Part shown: piece by piece, positions 24,072 through 34,711 of the stretch
Numbering within the stretch: position 1 is the stretch's first letter
How the letters are laid out: the number at the start of each line of letters is the position of its first letter
DNA from: Gongronella butleri
Lineage: Eukaryota; Mucoromycota; Mucoromycetes; Mucorales; Cunninghamellaceae
DNA: 64,000 bases
Direction of reading: 5' to 3'
Assembly (NCBI GenBank): GCA_025201375.1
Contig: JAIWZP010000042.1
Location: 205,616 to 269,615, forward strand
Translations under genes and position numbers: made by a program
The notes under the pieces: model-generated
The model's database searches: none
The model's input: the letters and a program-made list of their open reading frames with translations, nothing else
Told to the model about the DNA's origin: nothing

Positions 24072-25097
24072 TCACCACCGGGTGGGTGTGCCCTTGTTCT
24101 TGATGACTGCCTTCATCCTTCTGGGCATCGACTCGATGAGCCTGTTCCAGTCGTTGGGCTCAAACTCGTTCCAGACCTCCTTTAGAACCTCTCGAAACTC
24201 CCCCAACTCCATTCCCTCGTGAAATCGATCTTGAACGCGCGCCTTCATCTTTTTCCAAAGATTTTCGATTGGATTGAGGTCCGGTGAGCTCGCGGGCCAA
24301 TCCATCTTCTTAATCTTCTTTTTAGCAATCCATTGCTTAGACACGTTTGCACGGTGGATCATCGCGCCATCTTCCATGAGTATGATGGTCCTTTTGCGCC
24401 CAAAAAACTTCTTCAAAGGTCCCTCATACACGACACGCACGTAGTCTTCCGCAGTCGACCTTGTGCTGCGGTCATTGGGCCCGTGTTTCTCGAATAGCGC
24501 GAGCTCCGTCTTTTTTCCATGCTGGATACCACCCCAAACCATTTGCGACGTGCGCCCGCTCTTAAACGTGGGGGCAAGAGAGTCCTGGTGGTCTGCTTCG
24601 TTAGCTGTGCGCCAGACACGGACGCGGCGAGAGTTCTTGCCGATTTCGAACGAGGACTCATCGGTAAATAGCACTTTTTTCCACTCGTCTACCGTCCACT
24701 TTGCGTGTCTCCTAGCAAAAGCAAGTCGCTTTGCCGCCTGTGCAGTCGAAACGAAGGGTTTTCTCTTGGCAATACGCGAGTGTATGCCCATTTCATGCAG
24801 ACGACGTCGAATGGTACGACTCGACACACTCATGTCAGACATGTCGCGAATCTGGTCAAGTGTTGCACGTCGCTCGTTGACTACAAGGCGTCGCAAGCGT
24901 CGCAGGTCCGCGTCTGAGAGCTTTTGTGGGCGCCCTGACCCCTCTTGGCGAGCGTAGTGGCCTCGTTCTGTACATCGCCTAACTGTAGATCTAACAGATT
25001 GTTCAGACACGCCGAATTGGCGAGCCAATTCCGCAGTCGTACAACCGTTGTTTCGAAGTGCAACGAGTTGTGCCTTTTGCGTCGTTGAGAGGACCAT
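24072..25097 (-). CDS. Tc1-type DD34E transposase
   Basis: Intronless, 341 residues from MVLSTTQK; an in-frame upstream non-ATG extension is poly-Phe and unlikely. The N terminus is a bipartite DNA-binding region: helix-turn-helix one at about residues 10-45 (TTAELARQFGVSEQSVRSTV), a GRPQ AT-hook-like linker near 55-58, and helix-turn-helix two at about 62-108. The catalytic triad is Asp146 (LFTDESSF), Asp243 (LMEDGAMIH) and Glu278 (DLNPIENLW). Exactly 34 residues separate the second Asp and the Glu, the Tc1 signature. No stop or frameshift is present. The enzyme cuts and pastes the element at TA dinucleotides. Confidence 0.96.
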   Translation of the reverse strand: MVLSTTQKAQLVALRNNGCTTAELARQFGVSEQSVRSTVRRCTERGHYARQEGSGRPQKLSDADLRRLRRLVVNERRATLDQIRDMSDMSVSSRTIRRRLHEMGIHSRIAKRKPFVSTAQAAKRLAFARRHAKWTVDEWKKVLFTDESSFEIGKNSRRVRVWRTANEADHQDSLAPTFKSGRTSQMVWGGIQHGKKTELALFEKHGPNDRSTRSTAEDYVRVVYEGPLKKFFGRKRTIILMEDGAMIHRANVSKQWIAKKKIKKMDWPASSPDLNPIENLWKKMKARVQDRFHEGMELGEFREVLKEVWNEFEPNDWNRLIESMPRRMKAVIKNKGTPTRW

Positions 25098-25196
25098 ATT
25101 TTCACAAAAAAAAAAAAAAGAAAAGACCCAGCGAGCGACACCTGGCACCCAGTTTTATAGATTTGAGCAAATGGCTGCGGACACTGAAAATTATGC

Positions 25197-25226
25197 AGAG
25201 CGAAACTTTTTTTTGTCCGGGCACTG
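25197..25226 (-). repeat. Right terminal inverted repeat of Tc1 element
   Basis: Thirty bases ending GGGCACTG, a perfect inverted match to the left end. It is followed by the target TA and then by further CAG and TCA heptamers (25227-25255). Confidence 0.95.
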
Positions 25227-25228
25227 TA

Positions 25229-25829
25229 CAGTAGGTACATACAGTATCATATCATAAAAATGGTGGAGAAATCAAAGTTCTTATCGTAAATTTCGACTTT
25301 GATCGCTTTTTCCTTGGAAACCGCTTGATCGACTTCTGATTTTATTGCATATTTGCATACCGGTACTGTAGATACAGTGGAGGGAGTCGACCGCGCGCGT
25401 GCTCTCCTTCTGATACTGTACCGACATGCCTGCACACTCGTTCGTCTCGTAAAAGGCAAGGCTGGCTGACTCAATCTAAAGCCGATGCATGTCGATCGCG
25501 TGCTCGCGTCGCATCGCATCCCCGCGACCCCGCCTCCTGCCTGTACTACCGGTATGTACCATACGGTACGTATGATACAGTAGTACCCTAATTTTTTGTT
25601 GTTCGAGATTCGACATTCGAGCGAGACGAGCAAGATTTTACAGAACATTCATTCTTGTCGTCGATCGAGACGAGCGAGATCCAGGTCGTCTTCTCGATCG
25701 TCTTCTCGAACTCTCGATCTCCCCTAATCTCGTCTCGAACCCTCGAGATTTTCGACGACGAGCGAGATTCTCGATTTATCATAACATCCCTACCTACCGG
25801 TATATGATTCCAAAATCTTGAAATTTCCA
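25229..25829. other. Spacer right of transposon
   Basis: Contains several TACAGTA/TACTGTA sites, three TACCGGTA palindromes (near 25360, 25549 and 25796) and a low-complexity stretch rich in CGAG/CTCG and GACGAG words at 25615-25770. No gene is supported. Confidence 0.5.
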
Positions 25830-26937
25830 CAAATCCTGTACGATCTCTCAAAATATTTTGTGAATCGCAGTGAAAACGGCACCGATTGAAAGAGACGCAT
25901 TCGCTGTCGTATTCAGATCGGTTGCTCGCCGAATGGACGAGCGTTGCACGCTTGCAAAAGTCGATCAAACATTGGATTAATTTTCAAAATCCATTTTCTC
26001 GACAACTGCTGGAAAAACAACGGATGGTGCTTTTAACGTGTCGAATGCAGCTGCTGAATAATCTTCGTCGGATGAACAAGTTTCTTCGCGACCGGATCAA
26101 AACTGACGGAGAAAACAGCTTTTTGGAGCATTTTTCTGCAATCGCCATTTGCTCGAGAATGGTCTAGCCAGCTCCTGATTTTTAGTAAAGATTTACTTGA
26201 AACCAGGGGGCAAAGCTTCTAATGGGATGACTTGCAGCGCGCATGCTTGGGTTTGAAAATTTCGCATCGGTCATTTTTTCACCAGGCAGCAGCAGCAGCA
26301 GCACAAAAATGTGCAAAATAAAATAAATAAAAAAATAAAAAAAATAAAAAATTCCATGCAATCCACGCACGTTAATTTGGAAGTCTCAAACCTTAAATTT
26401 TGCAAAAAAAATCTTGCCCGCAGTAGGCAATTTTCTCAGTGCGATCGCCGTTCATGCGTCACTCTTTGGGCTTTTTTCTTAGTTTGCGGCGACTTGTCAT
26501 TTTGTCTGCCAATGGCAAATTGTCGGAGTTACCTGCTTGGGATGCATTGATCACTCGGAGTTCGAAATTGCCCGTGTTTGGGATTTAATGTGGGACCCCT
26601 GAATTTTTAAAAAGTGGTCGTAGCGCTTTGATGTTTTAAGCTTTCTTGTTGCAAATTTCGCGCTGAATCCGATGCAACCATTTTTGAGCGGGATCGGCAA
26701 AGCAGATGGCGAGTGAAATACAAAATAGGCTAAAATTGGTGTTTTCCGAATTTGTGGGCTCAAAAAAAATCGGGCGCACCCATCCAGCAGACAAGCTGCA
26801 CTTCCTGCAATGACGCATTTTTCATTGGCGGGCGGGTAGGCTGTAAAAAAATTTCTGGAGGCACAACAGGTCATCAAAGTCCCATAATCACGCATTATTG
26901 TCGTTTTCTAAAGGCAAGCGTGTCCTTTCTTTTGAGC
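25830..26937. repeat. Dispersed A repeat, copy 2
   Basis: Aligns by eye through most of its length with copies 1 and 3, same orientation. Shared landmarks include CTCTCAAAATATTTTGTG near 25851, the CTAATGGGATGACTTGCAGC block at 26220, ATTCCATGCAATCCACGCAC near 26350 and GGCTGTAAAAAAATTTCTGG near 26839. It carries fewer heptamers than copy 3, so it serves as the unscarred reference at several sites. Confidence 0.8.
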
Positions 26938-26938
26938 G

Positions 26939-27300
26939 TATGATATGATACTGTATGATACTGTATGATACTGCATCAATCATAGTACAGTATGATAGCG
27001 CGCTGCTGCGAGCATTATTGCTTGAAATAACAGAAGAATGCGCCAAGCTCTACTTCTGTATGTTCCTCCATTCGTCCATTGCGATTACTGTAAAATGCAC
27101 CAGCGGTCAGGCACATTACTGTACTGTATTTGTGGTGTACAGTATCGTATGATATGATACTTCGTACAACAGTACGTATCATAGACATTGATCCTTTTTT
27201 ACAATAGTTCTTCTTCTTCTTCTATTATATCATACAGTATCATACTTACCGGTAGACGTCGCAGCGCCTCGCAATACTGTATGATAGGTACGTATCATCT
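26939..27300. repeat. Nested 5-base-period TA-NNN arrays
   Basis: From 26939 seven consecutive TA+3 units follow with cores TGA, TGA, CTG, TGA, CTG, TGA, CTG (26939-26973). Further arrays with cores CAG, TCG, TGA, TGA lie near 27136-27160, and TCA, CAG, TCA followed by a TACCGGTA palindrome near 27222-27250. Confidence 0.75.
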
Positions 27301-28404
27301 CCTCAAAGCAAGCGACAGAATTAAAGTACGTACTTGCAGCAGCAAGAGAAGCATTCCGTTCTGCACAGGCCATAAGAAGGTGGGAGGAGATTACTGTATT
27401 GTCTTGTGAAAATCAGAAAATGGCATGCCGCATGCAAAATGCAAAAAATGCCTTAATTTTTTTTATCATACTATCACAAGTGGTTCGTTTTTCTCTTTGA
27501 GATCATGATAAAATGGAGTGAAATTCAGCGCATGCATGTGTAGTGCTCGGTGGTCGGTGCTCGCAGGCGTCGTCGTTCAGAATCCAGCCGCGAGCTAGGC
27601 GATCTTTTTTTTTTTTTTTTTTTTTTTTTTGTGGGTGGCCTTGGCGTCGATTGACGCGTATTCATGGTCACAATGGGATCTTGCATGTGATTTTCCGACG
27701 GCTTCCATTTAATATTGTGTTCCACGTGTATCAAAAGGAGAGGTCCATGCGTGTTGGCCATTTGTTTTCTTGGAAGTGACAAGATTTCGCTGGCTGTGGC
27801 CGAGAGGCCGACCGTCCGGCTCGGAGTGAGTGGCGGGGTCATCGTTGATAAAGAGCAGAGCATTAAGCGGATGCAATATACGCGGCTGATCAGGCTGCCC
27901 AGACAATGGCTCCAGCAAGCTTCCTTTTTGGGTGGCGACGATCGCGACTTTTGCATGTGATGAGCCTCGCCATGATAGGTGCTGCTGGGTTGAAATGGAT
28001 AATTGACACCCGCCGCCTTCCATGTTGTTCCCCCTGGATCCGCAGAATCAAAAAAAAAAAAAAGAGACAGGGGAGGCATGGCACCATCATCGATGCACGA
28101 TGCTGGACATTATGCAAGCTTCTGCGCTAATCCAATGGTCCATGCCAAAAGAGACTTGTCCGCTTTGATTTTTCATATGATTGCTGCATGGTCCGTTCCA
28201 TCCCAGTGTGGCGGCCGCATGGGCAAAAGCATTTTGAGTTTGGGCCCAAAACGGGAACTGAGCCGATTTGTCCTTTTCTGCTTACAATTTTTTTCACCCA
28301 TCATTGCTTCATCCTCTCGTCCTCTCTATTCCCTGGCCCACCTCTCACGGGTTGCGTAGCACTTTTCTTTCGCTTTTGCAATTTTTTTTATCATATTAAT
28401 CATC
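27301..28404. other. Intergenic, no supported gene
   Basis: Contains a run of 26 T at 27605-27630. GC-richer sequence at 27540-28110 has open frames, but none shows a recognisable domain or codon pattern. Bases 28255-28400 are the pyrimidine-rich promoter of the methyltransferase. Confidence 0.45.
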
Positions 28405-29610
28405 ATGGTTGAAAAGACGCATACGCATCGCAAATGGCTACCACTTTCGTTATTCCCCATGCATTCGCATAAAAAGCGACACCACAGTGCAGACAAGCAC
28501 GCACTGGCTTCATCATCGGCGGCATCGTCATCCACCCCAACAGCCGATCCCGAAATACCCTGGGCAAAGCCGCCCAAAAAGGCGCCCACCCTCGTCCGCG
28601 CGCTCTTTTCCAAAGCCAAAAAGCATCCACACCTACGACGTGCAGCGTCGCTTGTCGAGGCACATCGCCATGGGCGCCGGCGCTCATCGACATTGCATAG
28701 TTCGCGCCGCTCGTCCGCAGACACGCCTGAAGATTTGCCAACACGACGATGGAACATCCAGCGTGACTACGAGGTCGAGATTATGCAGCAAAAATACGAT
28801 TTGATCAAGCTGGCCTTTGCTGGGTAAAAAAAAACAAAAAAAAAAAAGGTTAGAAATCAGGATGATGTCACTCACAATCTTGCAAAAAAAAGCGAATTTG
28901 TGCGACCTGTGGACGAATCGACGTTTCGCAAAGTGGTAGATGTTGGGTGCGGTCCGATGGGGTGGACAATGGACTTTGCAGCGACTCACCCGGACGCGCA
29001 TGTGTATGGGTTTGATTGCGTGGACATGTCACCGCAGGGGTCGACGCGGCAAATGCCTCCCAATTGCGAGCTTGTGCTGCACGATTGCCGCAAGCCGCTG
29101 CCTTTGGACGAAGAGAGCGTGGATCTGTGTGTGTCGCGCTTTATGAATGTGACGTTGACAGCAGATGAATACCGGCAAATGATTGCGCATTGTTGGCGCG
29201 TGCTCAAGCCTGGTGGTTATTTGGAGATTCTCGAGATGGACCTGATCGTCAACAATGCGGGCCCCATTACCCATGTGTTCAATCAGCGCGCATTGAACAA
29301 CGTGCAGAGCCACGGTCTGGACCCTGCGCTCGCCCGGCACCTGCGCACGTTGCTGCCGCCACCCATGGACACGACCCAGGACGCGCTCATGACCGAGGTA
29401 TACAGGTCGCTGCCCATTGGCCTTTGGGGTGGTCGTCTCGGCGTGCTGTTCCGCGATGATTTGATGCATTCGCTTCAGGTCGTGGGCATCGATATGGACA
29501 ATGACTCTGATCGATTTGAAAATCAACTGCACGCCGTGGAAAAAGAACTGGAAACGTACCGCAGCTACGCCAACTTTCATTTCCTGCGCGTCCAGAAACC
29601 TCCCTCTTGA
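28405..29610 (+). CDS. SAM-dependent methyltransferase
   Basis: Exons 28405-28823 and 28893-29610 give 378 residues. Residues 1-115 are His/Ser/Arg/Lys-rich and disordered-looking. The catalytic class I fold begins near residue 145 with motif I, KVVDVGCGPMGWTMDFA, an acidic Asp ending strand 2 (VYGFDCVDMS), motif II-like LPLDEESVDLCVSRFMN, and motif III WRVLKPGGYLEILEMDL. The enzyme transfers a methyl group from S-adenosylmethionine. The substrate is unknown; such proteins are expanded in filamentous fungi, some acting on small molecules (LaeA-like). No metabolic cluster surrounds it. The intron acceptor was chosen because it joins LAFAG to EFVRPVDES in frame. Confidence 0.85.
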
Positions 29611-29926
29611 AAAAAAAAATAAAATGCTTTTTTTTTCTTCTTCTTTCATTGTTCATGCACGTCCTCCCCTTTTTATTGCAAAAAGGAGATGCGCGGCGCT
29701 TGTCAACCCAAACCTTGCTTGGGGGGAAAAATCGATGATTGGCGGAGCGCCAACCTGATTTGCATGACACTGAAATGGGGGAGGGTGTCAGATGATTCAC
29801 GTCGCCCGTAAAAAAAAAAAAAAAAGCTTTAAAATCGATGCTTTCTCATTGTCTTTTTTTTTCTTTTTCTTCTTCTTTTACTTACACCTGGTCCCCTTTT
29901 TTTTTATTCCTCCTGTTATTTATACC
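29611..29926. other. Intergenic, promoter of transporter gene
   Basis: Holds the AATAAA of the methyltransferase gene (about 29619-29624) and, from 29850, a long pyrimidine tract before the next ATG. No gene is seen. Confidence 0.45.
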
Positions 29927-32136
29927 ATGACCGACGCAAAGACACCGTTGCTGTCGGGCCGCAAACCGCCTGTGAGTCGGCCCAAGAACCGACGTCGCCG
30001 CTCGTCTTTTGAAGCGTCGACATACAATAGCACGGCCGCCATCAACTATGTACGCGAACCCACGACGCAGGAGCGATCCGGTCCTGGTCTAACCCTTGTG
30101 CAGCTGCTTGCGCTCACAGTGTGCATGGCTGGTGTTCAATTCACGTGTAAGTTGGCTAAAAGGTGTTGGGTCGTCAATTGTCGCTCACTCGATTTTTTTT
30201 TTTACGCCAACCCCAGGGACCGTGGAGCTGTCGTAAGTTGCACAGAAGGGGTTTGAGGGGAATGGATGGGCGCAATGGTCAAATTGACCGATGCTATGGC
30301 GCTTTTTGATTGATTTTTAGCTATGGGACGCCTTATTTGTTATCATTGAACTTGTCAAAAGAGCTGACGGCGTTGGTGTGGCTCGCAGGCCCCCTGAGCG
30401 GCTTGATTGTCCAGCCGGTACGATCAAATTTGGGCCCCCAAAGAAGACATTCATGGGCGCATTCAGGGGGGCCATATCTCATCTCATCTCGTTTTTTCTT
30501 TCTTTCTTGCATTTGATAGGTCATTGGCGCATTCAGCGACAAGTGCCAATCGCGCTTTGGCAAGCGCCGTCCATTCATTGTAGGTGCAGGGATCCTGACG
30601 TGCCTTGCCATGATCGGTGTTGCCTATGCAAAAGAAATTGGCGCGATCATGGCGCTTTGGTTGCCCAATGCCTCCAATGACGATTGGGTAAAGCCTATTG
30701 ACGTGACAAAAAAGGAGCAAAAACGCGAGGGGGTGGAGCGGGGAACGGCCCTTGTGCCAAACAATGACGCATAGCAAAAGAGCCATCCTCGATCGTTTCA
30801 TCCCAATTGACCTCTTTCTTTTTTTGGGGGGGATGATGGCAATTTTAGAGTCATTTTTATGCTGTTGTCGTTGCAGTGTCGTCGTTTTACTTTTTGGACT
30901 TTACGCTGAACGCGGTGCAAGCGATTTGCCGCGCCCTGATTCTCGATATCCCGCCATTGTGGCAACAAGAACAGGCCAACGCTTGGAGCGCGCGCATGTC
31001 CAACTTATCCATGGTGATCGGGTACTTTGTGGGCTACATTGACCTTGTGCGCTTCTTCCCCTGGCTCGGCGATTCCCAAATCAAGGTCTTTTGCATTGTC
31101 GCCATGCTTGTCTTTTGCGTCACCTTGGCCATCACCTGCGTTTGCGTTCATGAAACCCCCCTGGAGACCGCTGATCAGGACAATGGGTAAGCTATTGGCC
31201 CCACGTCATCATCCTTTTATTCATTTTTTTTTTTTTTTTCGCGCGGTCACTAGACCTTGGTATCATACGTTCATCTATATTTGGCGCGCTTTTCGCTTTA
31301 TGCCTCGACCCATCCAAACCTTGTGCAATACCCAATTCTTTGCTTGGATGGGGTGGTTCCCCTTTTTGTTTTACAGGTAACAAATGACAGGTGCGCAATC
31401 ACCTGGGACCCCGCATCTCATGGCTCTTTTTTTTTTTTTTTTTTTTTTTCCTTTTTGTAGCACGCAATGGGTGTCTGACATTTATTTTGCGACGCACCCG
31501 GTCAAGGACCGGTCACGACGCGACTGGGCCGAGGGCACGCGCGCGGGATCCTTTGCGCTGCTGTGCTATTCGATTGTTTCCGTGGTGGCGGGCGTCGTGA
31601 TCCCCGATTTGTCGATGAAACTCGAGCAGCGCTATACTTGGCTGTCGCTCAACAATATCTACACATTGTCCCACGTGGTGTCGGCCGTGGCGCTACTTTC
31701 GGCGTGGGTGATCCGCTCCGTCGTCGGCGCCACCATCATGTTGTCGGTCATGGGCATTTCGTGGGCCATTGTTCTCTGGATTCCGTTCTCTCTCGTTGGC
31801 GAGTACGTCAGCTATGAAGATGAACGACGCACTGCCACGGCGGCCATCACCAATGGCCAGCAATCGTCGTCTGGGTCCGTGTCACAGCTGGAAAACAACA
31901 TGGACGATTTTGACGCCGGCATGATCCTCGGCGTCCATAATATGTACATTGTCTTTCCACAATTCGCCGTTGCCATCATCTCGTCCATCATCTTTGCCCT
32001 CAATGATGCCGTGCGAAATGACGATGGACCAGAAGATAGTCAAGTTTCAAGCGTCGCGCCTGTTCTCGTCTTTGGCGGCTTCATGGCATTGATAGCCGCT
32101 GTCTTTAGCAGATACGTCGTGCGTGTCAAGCATTAG
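29927..32136 (+). CDS. Sucrose/alpha-glucoside-type H+ symporter (GPH/MFS family)
   Basis: Exons 29927-30146, 30217-30232, 30321-30417, 30520-30687, 30849-31186, 31254-31376 and 31461-32136 give 545 residues with about 12 hydrophobic helices. The hallmark WTVELSYGTPYLLSLNLSK (helices 1-2), the loop SDKCQSRFGKRRPFI after helix 3, and FYFLDFTLNAVQAICRALILD place it with plant/fungal SUT-type and fission-yeast Sut1-like carriers. The family takes up maltose, sucrose or related glucosides with protons across the plasma membrane. Exon 2 is only 16 bases and completes the WTVEL motif, which supports its reality. The N-terminal 60 residues are basic, cytosolic and carry possible phosphorylation sites. 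Exact sugar specificity is not readable. Confidence 0.88.
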
Positions 32137-32949
32137 TCCGTTGCATCGTTTTTGCCCTCCTCCCCTTCTCCCCCCCTTTTTTTTATTGTCACTTGCTCAA
32201 TTGAAAAAGAAACAAAGAAAAAATAAACGAGCGAAAAAAAAAAAATCAAAATTGACGTTTTGTCCGTTTTGCACGAGATCCGTGCCCATCCAGGGGCAAC
32301 TTGGGTCATCTGACCCTCGATTCTGCACATTTCTCTCGCCCCTCCACTTTTTTTTTGCGATCAGAGTTTGCGAGGGTCGGAATTGCCGATGATAATTGGA
32401 TGCCCATGAGTCAAAGCTACACACGCCACGCCCCAATTCCTCGAGTTGGTTTCGCGTACGACGAATTGACGCGAAAAATGCGAGTTTTTTTCTTTTTCTC
32501 TTTCTTTTTTTTATCATTCGAAATGGGGCAGACAAGAGTAATGGGGGAAATTGCCGTGCTTTTTCATCTCCCTTTCCCTTTTCTGACACGGGAACGCTCG
32601 ATCCATTGTTCAAGCCACCGACAAGACAGAGGCGATCGTCCAATCAGAGCAAAGTTTATTTGGCCGGAGCGAGAAAATGGCCCATGCCCTATAAAATAAT
32701 AAAAAATTTTTCGCTTTCCTTTTCTTCTTCTTTCTTTCCCTTTTATTCTTCTTTGTATAGCCAACGTAAGTAGCAGGGTGCTTGATTTTGCATCAATTCA
32801 CAAGCGTTGCTTGCTCGTTTGCCATTGGCATGACTTGCTGGCACTTTTTGCGTGCCCTTGTGCATTGCGCGACTCCCAAAAAAAGAGGAAAAAGAAAGGG
32901 CAAAACGAACGTGTCAACTCACAATTTTTACGTTTTTTTTTTAAAAAAG
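32137..32949. promoter_or_regulatory. Spacer and promoter/5' UTR of eIF5A gene
   Basis: A good TATA box, TATAAAA, is at 32690-32696, about 260 bases before the ATG. A donor GTAAGT at 32766 and an acceptor AG at 32948-32949 directly before the ATG suggest a roughly 184-base 5' UTR intron. No other gene is seen. Confidence 0.55.
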
Positions 32950-33629
32950 ATGTCTGACACCGAACACGACCACACCTTTGAGACTGCTGACGCTGGTTCC
33001 TCCAAGACCTTCCCCATGCAATGCTCGGCTTTGCGCAAGAACGGCCACGTCGTCATCAAGGGTCGCCCCTGCAAGATCGTCGAGATGTCCACCTCCAAGA
33101 CTGGCAAGCACGGTCACGCCAAGGTCCACTTGGTCGCCATCGATATCTTCACCGGCAAGAAGATGGAGGATCTCTCGCCCTCCACCCACAACATGGATGT
33201 GCCCAACGTAAGCCATTGTTTTCCTTGCCAATGGGGTCTTTTTATACCCTCCCTCCTTTTTTTTTTTTTTTCTAAAATGGAGCCATTGACCCGCCCCCCT
33301 CGTATTTTTTTTAGGTTGTCCGCAACGAATACTCGCTCATCATGATTGACGATGGTTTCCTCTCGTTGATGCTTACCGATGGCTCCACCAAGGAGGATGT
33401 CAAGCTCCCCGAGGGTGAGCTCGGCGAGAAGATGCAGGAGGAGTTCGACGAAGGCAAGGATCTCTTGGTCACCGTTGTCTCCGCCATGGGCGAGGAGCAC
33501 GCCTTGTCCTGTAAGTTTTTGAAAAAAGAAATAAGCAAGAATTCGCTTTCAATGGCAATGAAACTCGCATCACTCACCAATTTTTTTTTTTTGATTTTCT
33601 TATCAACAGTCAAGGAAGCCCCCAAATAA
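32950..33629 (+). CDS. Translation factor eIF5A
   Basis: Binds the ribosomal E site and promotes peptide-bond formation at difficult motifs and termination. Exons 32950-33207, 33315-33510 and 33610-33629 give 157 residues, the canonical length. The hypusine loop [12 protein letters not shown] is present, with the modified lysine at Lys53, so deoxyhypusine synthase and hydroxylase must exist elsewhere in the genome. The C-terminal OB fold runs from [16 protein letters not shown] to the end. The last exon has only 20 coding bases (completing FKEAPK). It probably has a 5' UTR intron. Cytosolic. Confidence 0.97.
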
Positions 33630-34711
33630 ATAGGCTAGCTCAATGGACATTTGCTTGTTCTTCTCCCGCTAGGTTATCTTAGATGCATTTGTCCCTCGAT
33701 TTCCGTCCCCCCCTTCCCTCCCTCCCTTTCAAAACAAAAAAAATCCAGTGCTCTCCACAGTTTGGTTCTGTGTGCTCTGTCGTTTTTTAGTAAAAACCAT
33801 TTGCGCATGATTTCTTTTCGACTTTGTTTCTTTGCATGTGTATGAAACGTGCAGAGTGGCACGGACGCCAAGGCTATACGCCCAAATGGCACATTTTTGG
33901 CAATCTCACGACCAATGCCGTGGCAATTCTCGTCCCACCTCGTGGTGGAAGCATCAAATGTATCATATGCTTTACCTTTGCGTGAGGGTGCTAAAATATG
34001 ATGGCATGAAAATAGGAGAGATCAGCCACTAAGCATTGTTTTTCTTTTTTTCTTTTTTTTTTGTGGCGGCGCATCGGCGCAACCAAGAAATTTTCTTTCC
34101 CGGCACGGATGCATTGCATTGTCACCGATTAGCCCATGCGGACGCGCTTGACAAGTGAAAGCGCGTGGCTTCGAGCGCATATATCGCCATGACCGTGCAT
34201 TTTGCTTGTTTTTGTTGTTTAGATCGCCGCAGTGATATGATCATGAGTCATGGACGCGCTCTGTCAGCTAAATACGTTGGTCCAAAAATGAGCGATTCGC
34301 ATTGCAAGCAAACCTGTGGCGTCAAAAATCAAGCAATTCACCAAAAAGGCAGCAATCTTCTGAAAAAACGACCAAAAACGCCAGTCTTTTTTCTTTTATT
34401 GACCAATTCTGGACAGGGCTAAATTACCCCAGTCGTGGCCATTAACCCACATTTTGTTGAGGCTACTTTTTTGATCGCTCAGGTTGTAAATGGCCACAAT
34501 TTCATCTTCTCTATTTTTTTTTGTACATGCCCGCTTGATGGGCGTTCACAATGCCGCGAGCCAATTGCTCTTTCCATGTCCGAAAAGTGGTTTGACGTGT
34601 AAAAATCAAGTTGGGCAGGTCAAAGGGGTGGCCCAAGCGGGATACCAATCAGAAAATGGGAAACCCGGCTTGTCAGCTGCTTCTTTCTCTTTCTTCCACC
34701 TTCTTCCCTTT
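33630..34711. other. Intergenic, no supported gene
   Basis: AT-rich with T runs near 34040-34065. No conserved frame or RNA gene recognised. A TATCATA heptamer is near 33960. Confidence 0.5.

Larger units (their letters stand above)
23893..25226 (-). mobile_element. Complete Tc1/mariner-type DNA transposon
   Basis: The element is 1334 bases long and flanked by TA on both sides (23891-23892 and 25227-25228), the canonical Tc1 target duplication. The first and last 30 bases (23893-23922 and 25197-25226) are perfect inverted repeats that begin CAGTGCCCGG. It encodes one uninterrupted transposase on the minus strand. Perfect termini, TA duplication and an open frame indicate a recent insertion that may still be mobile. 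It sits inside an array of TA-NNN-TA heptamers on both sides. Confidence 0.97.

Noticed and set aside
26939..27300. Reading the TA-NNN ladders as ordinary microsatellite slippage
   Set aside because: Mixed cores, single isolated heptamers throughout the islands, and +5-base differences between repeat copies fit excision scars better, though slippage could enlarge some ladders.
27525..28079. 184-codon minus-strand frame
   Set aside because: Contains a poly-Lys segment from the T26 run and shows no conserved motif.
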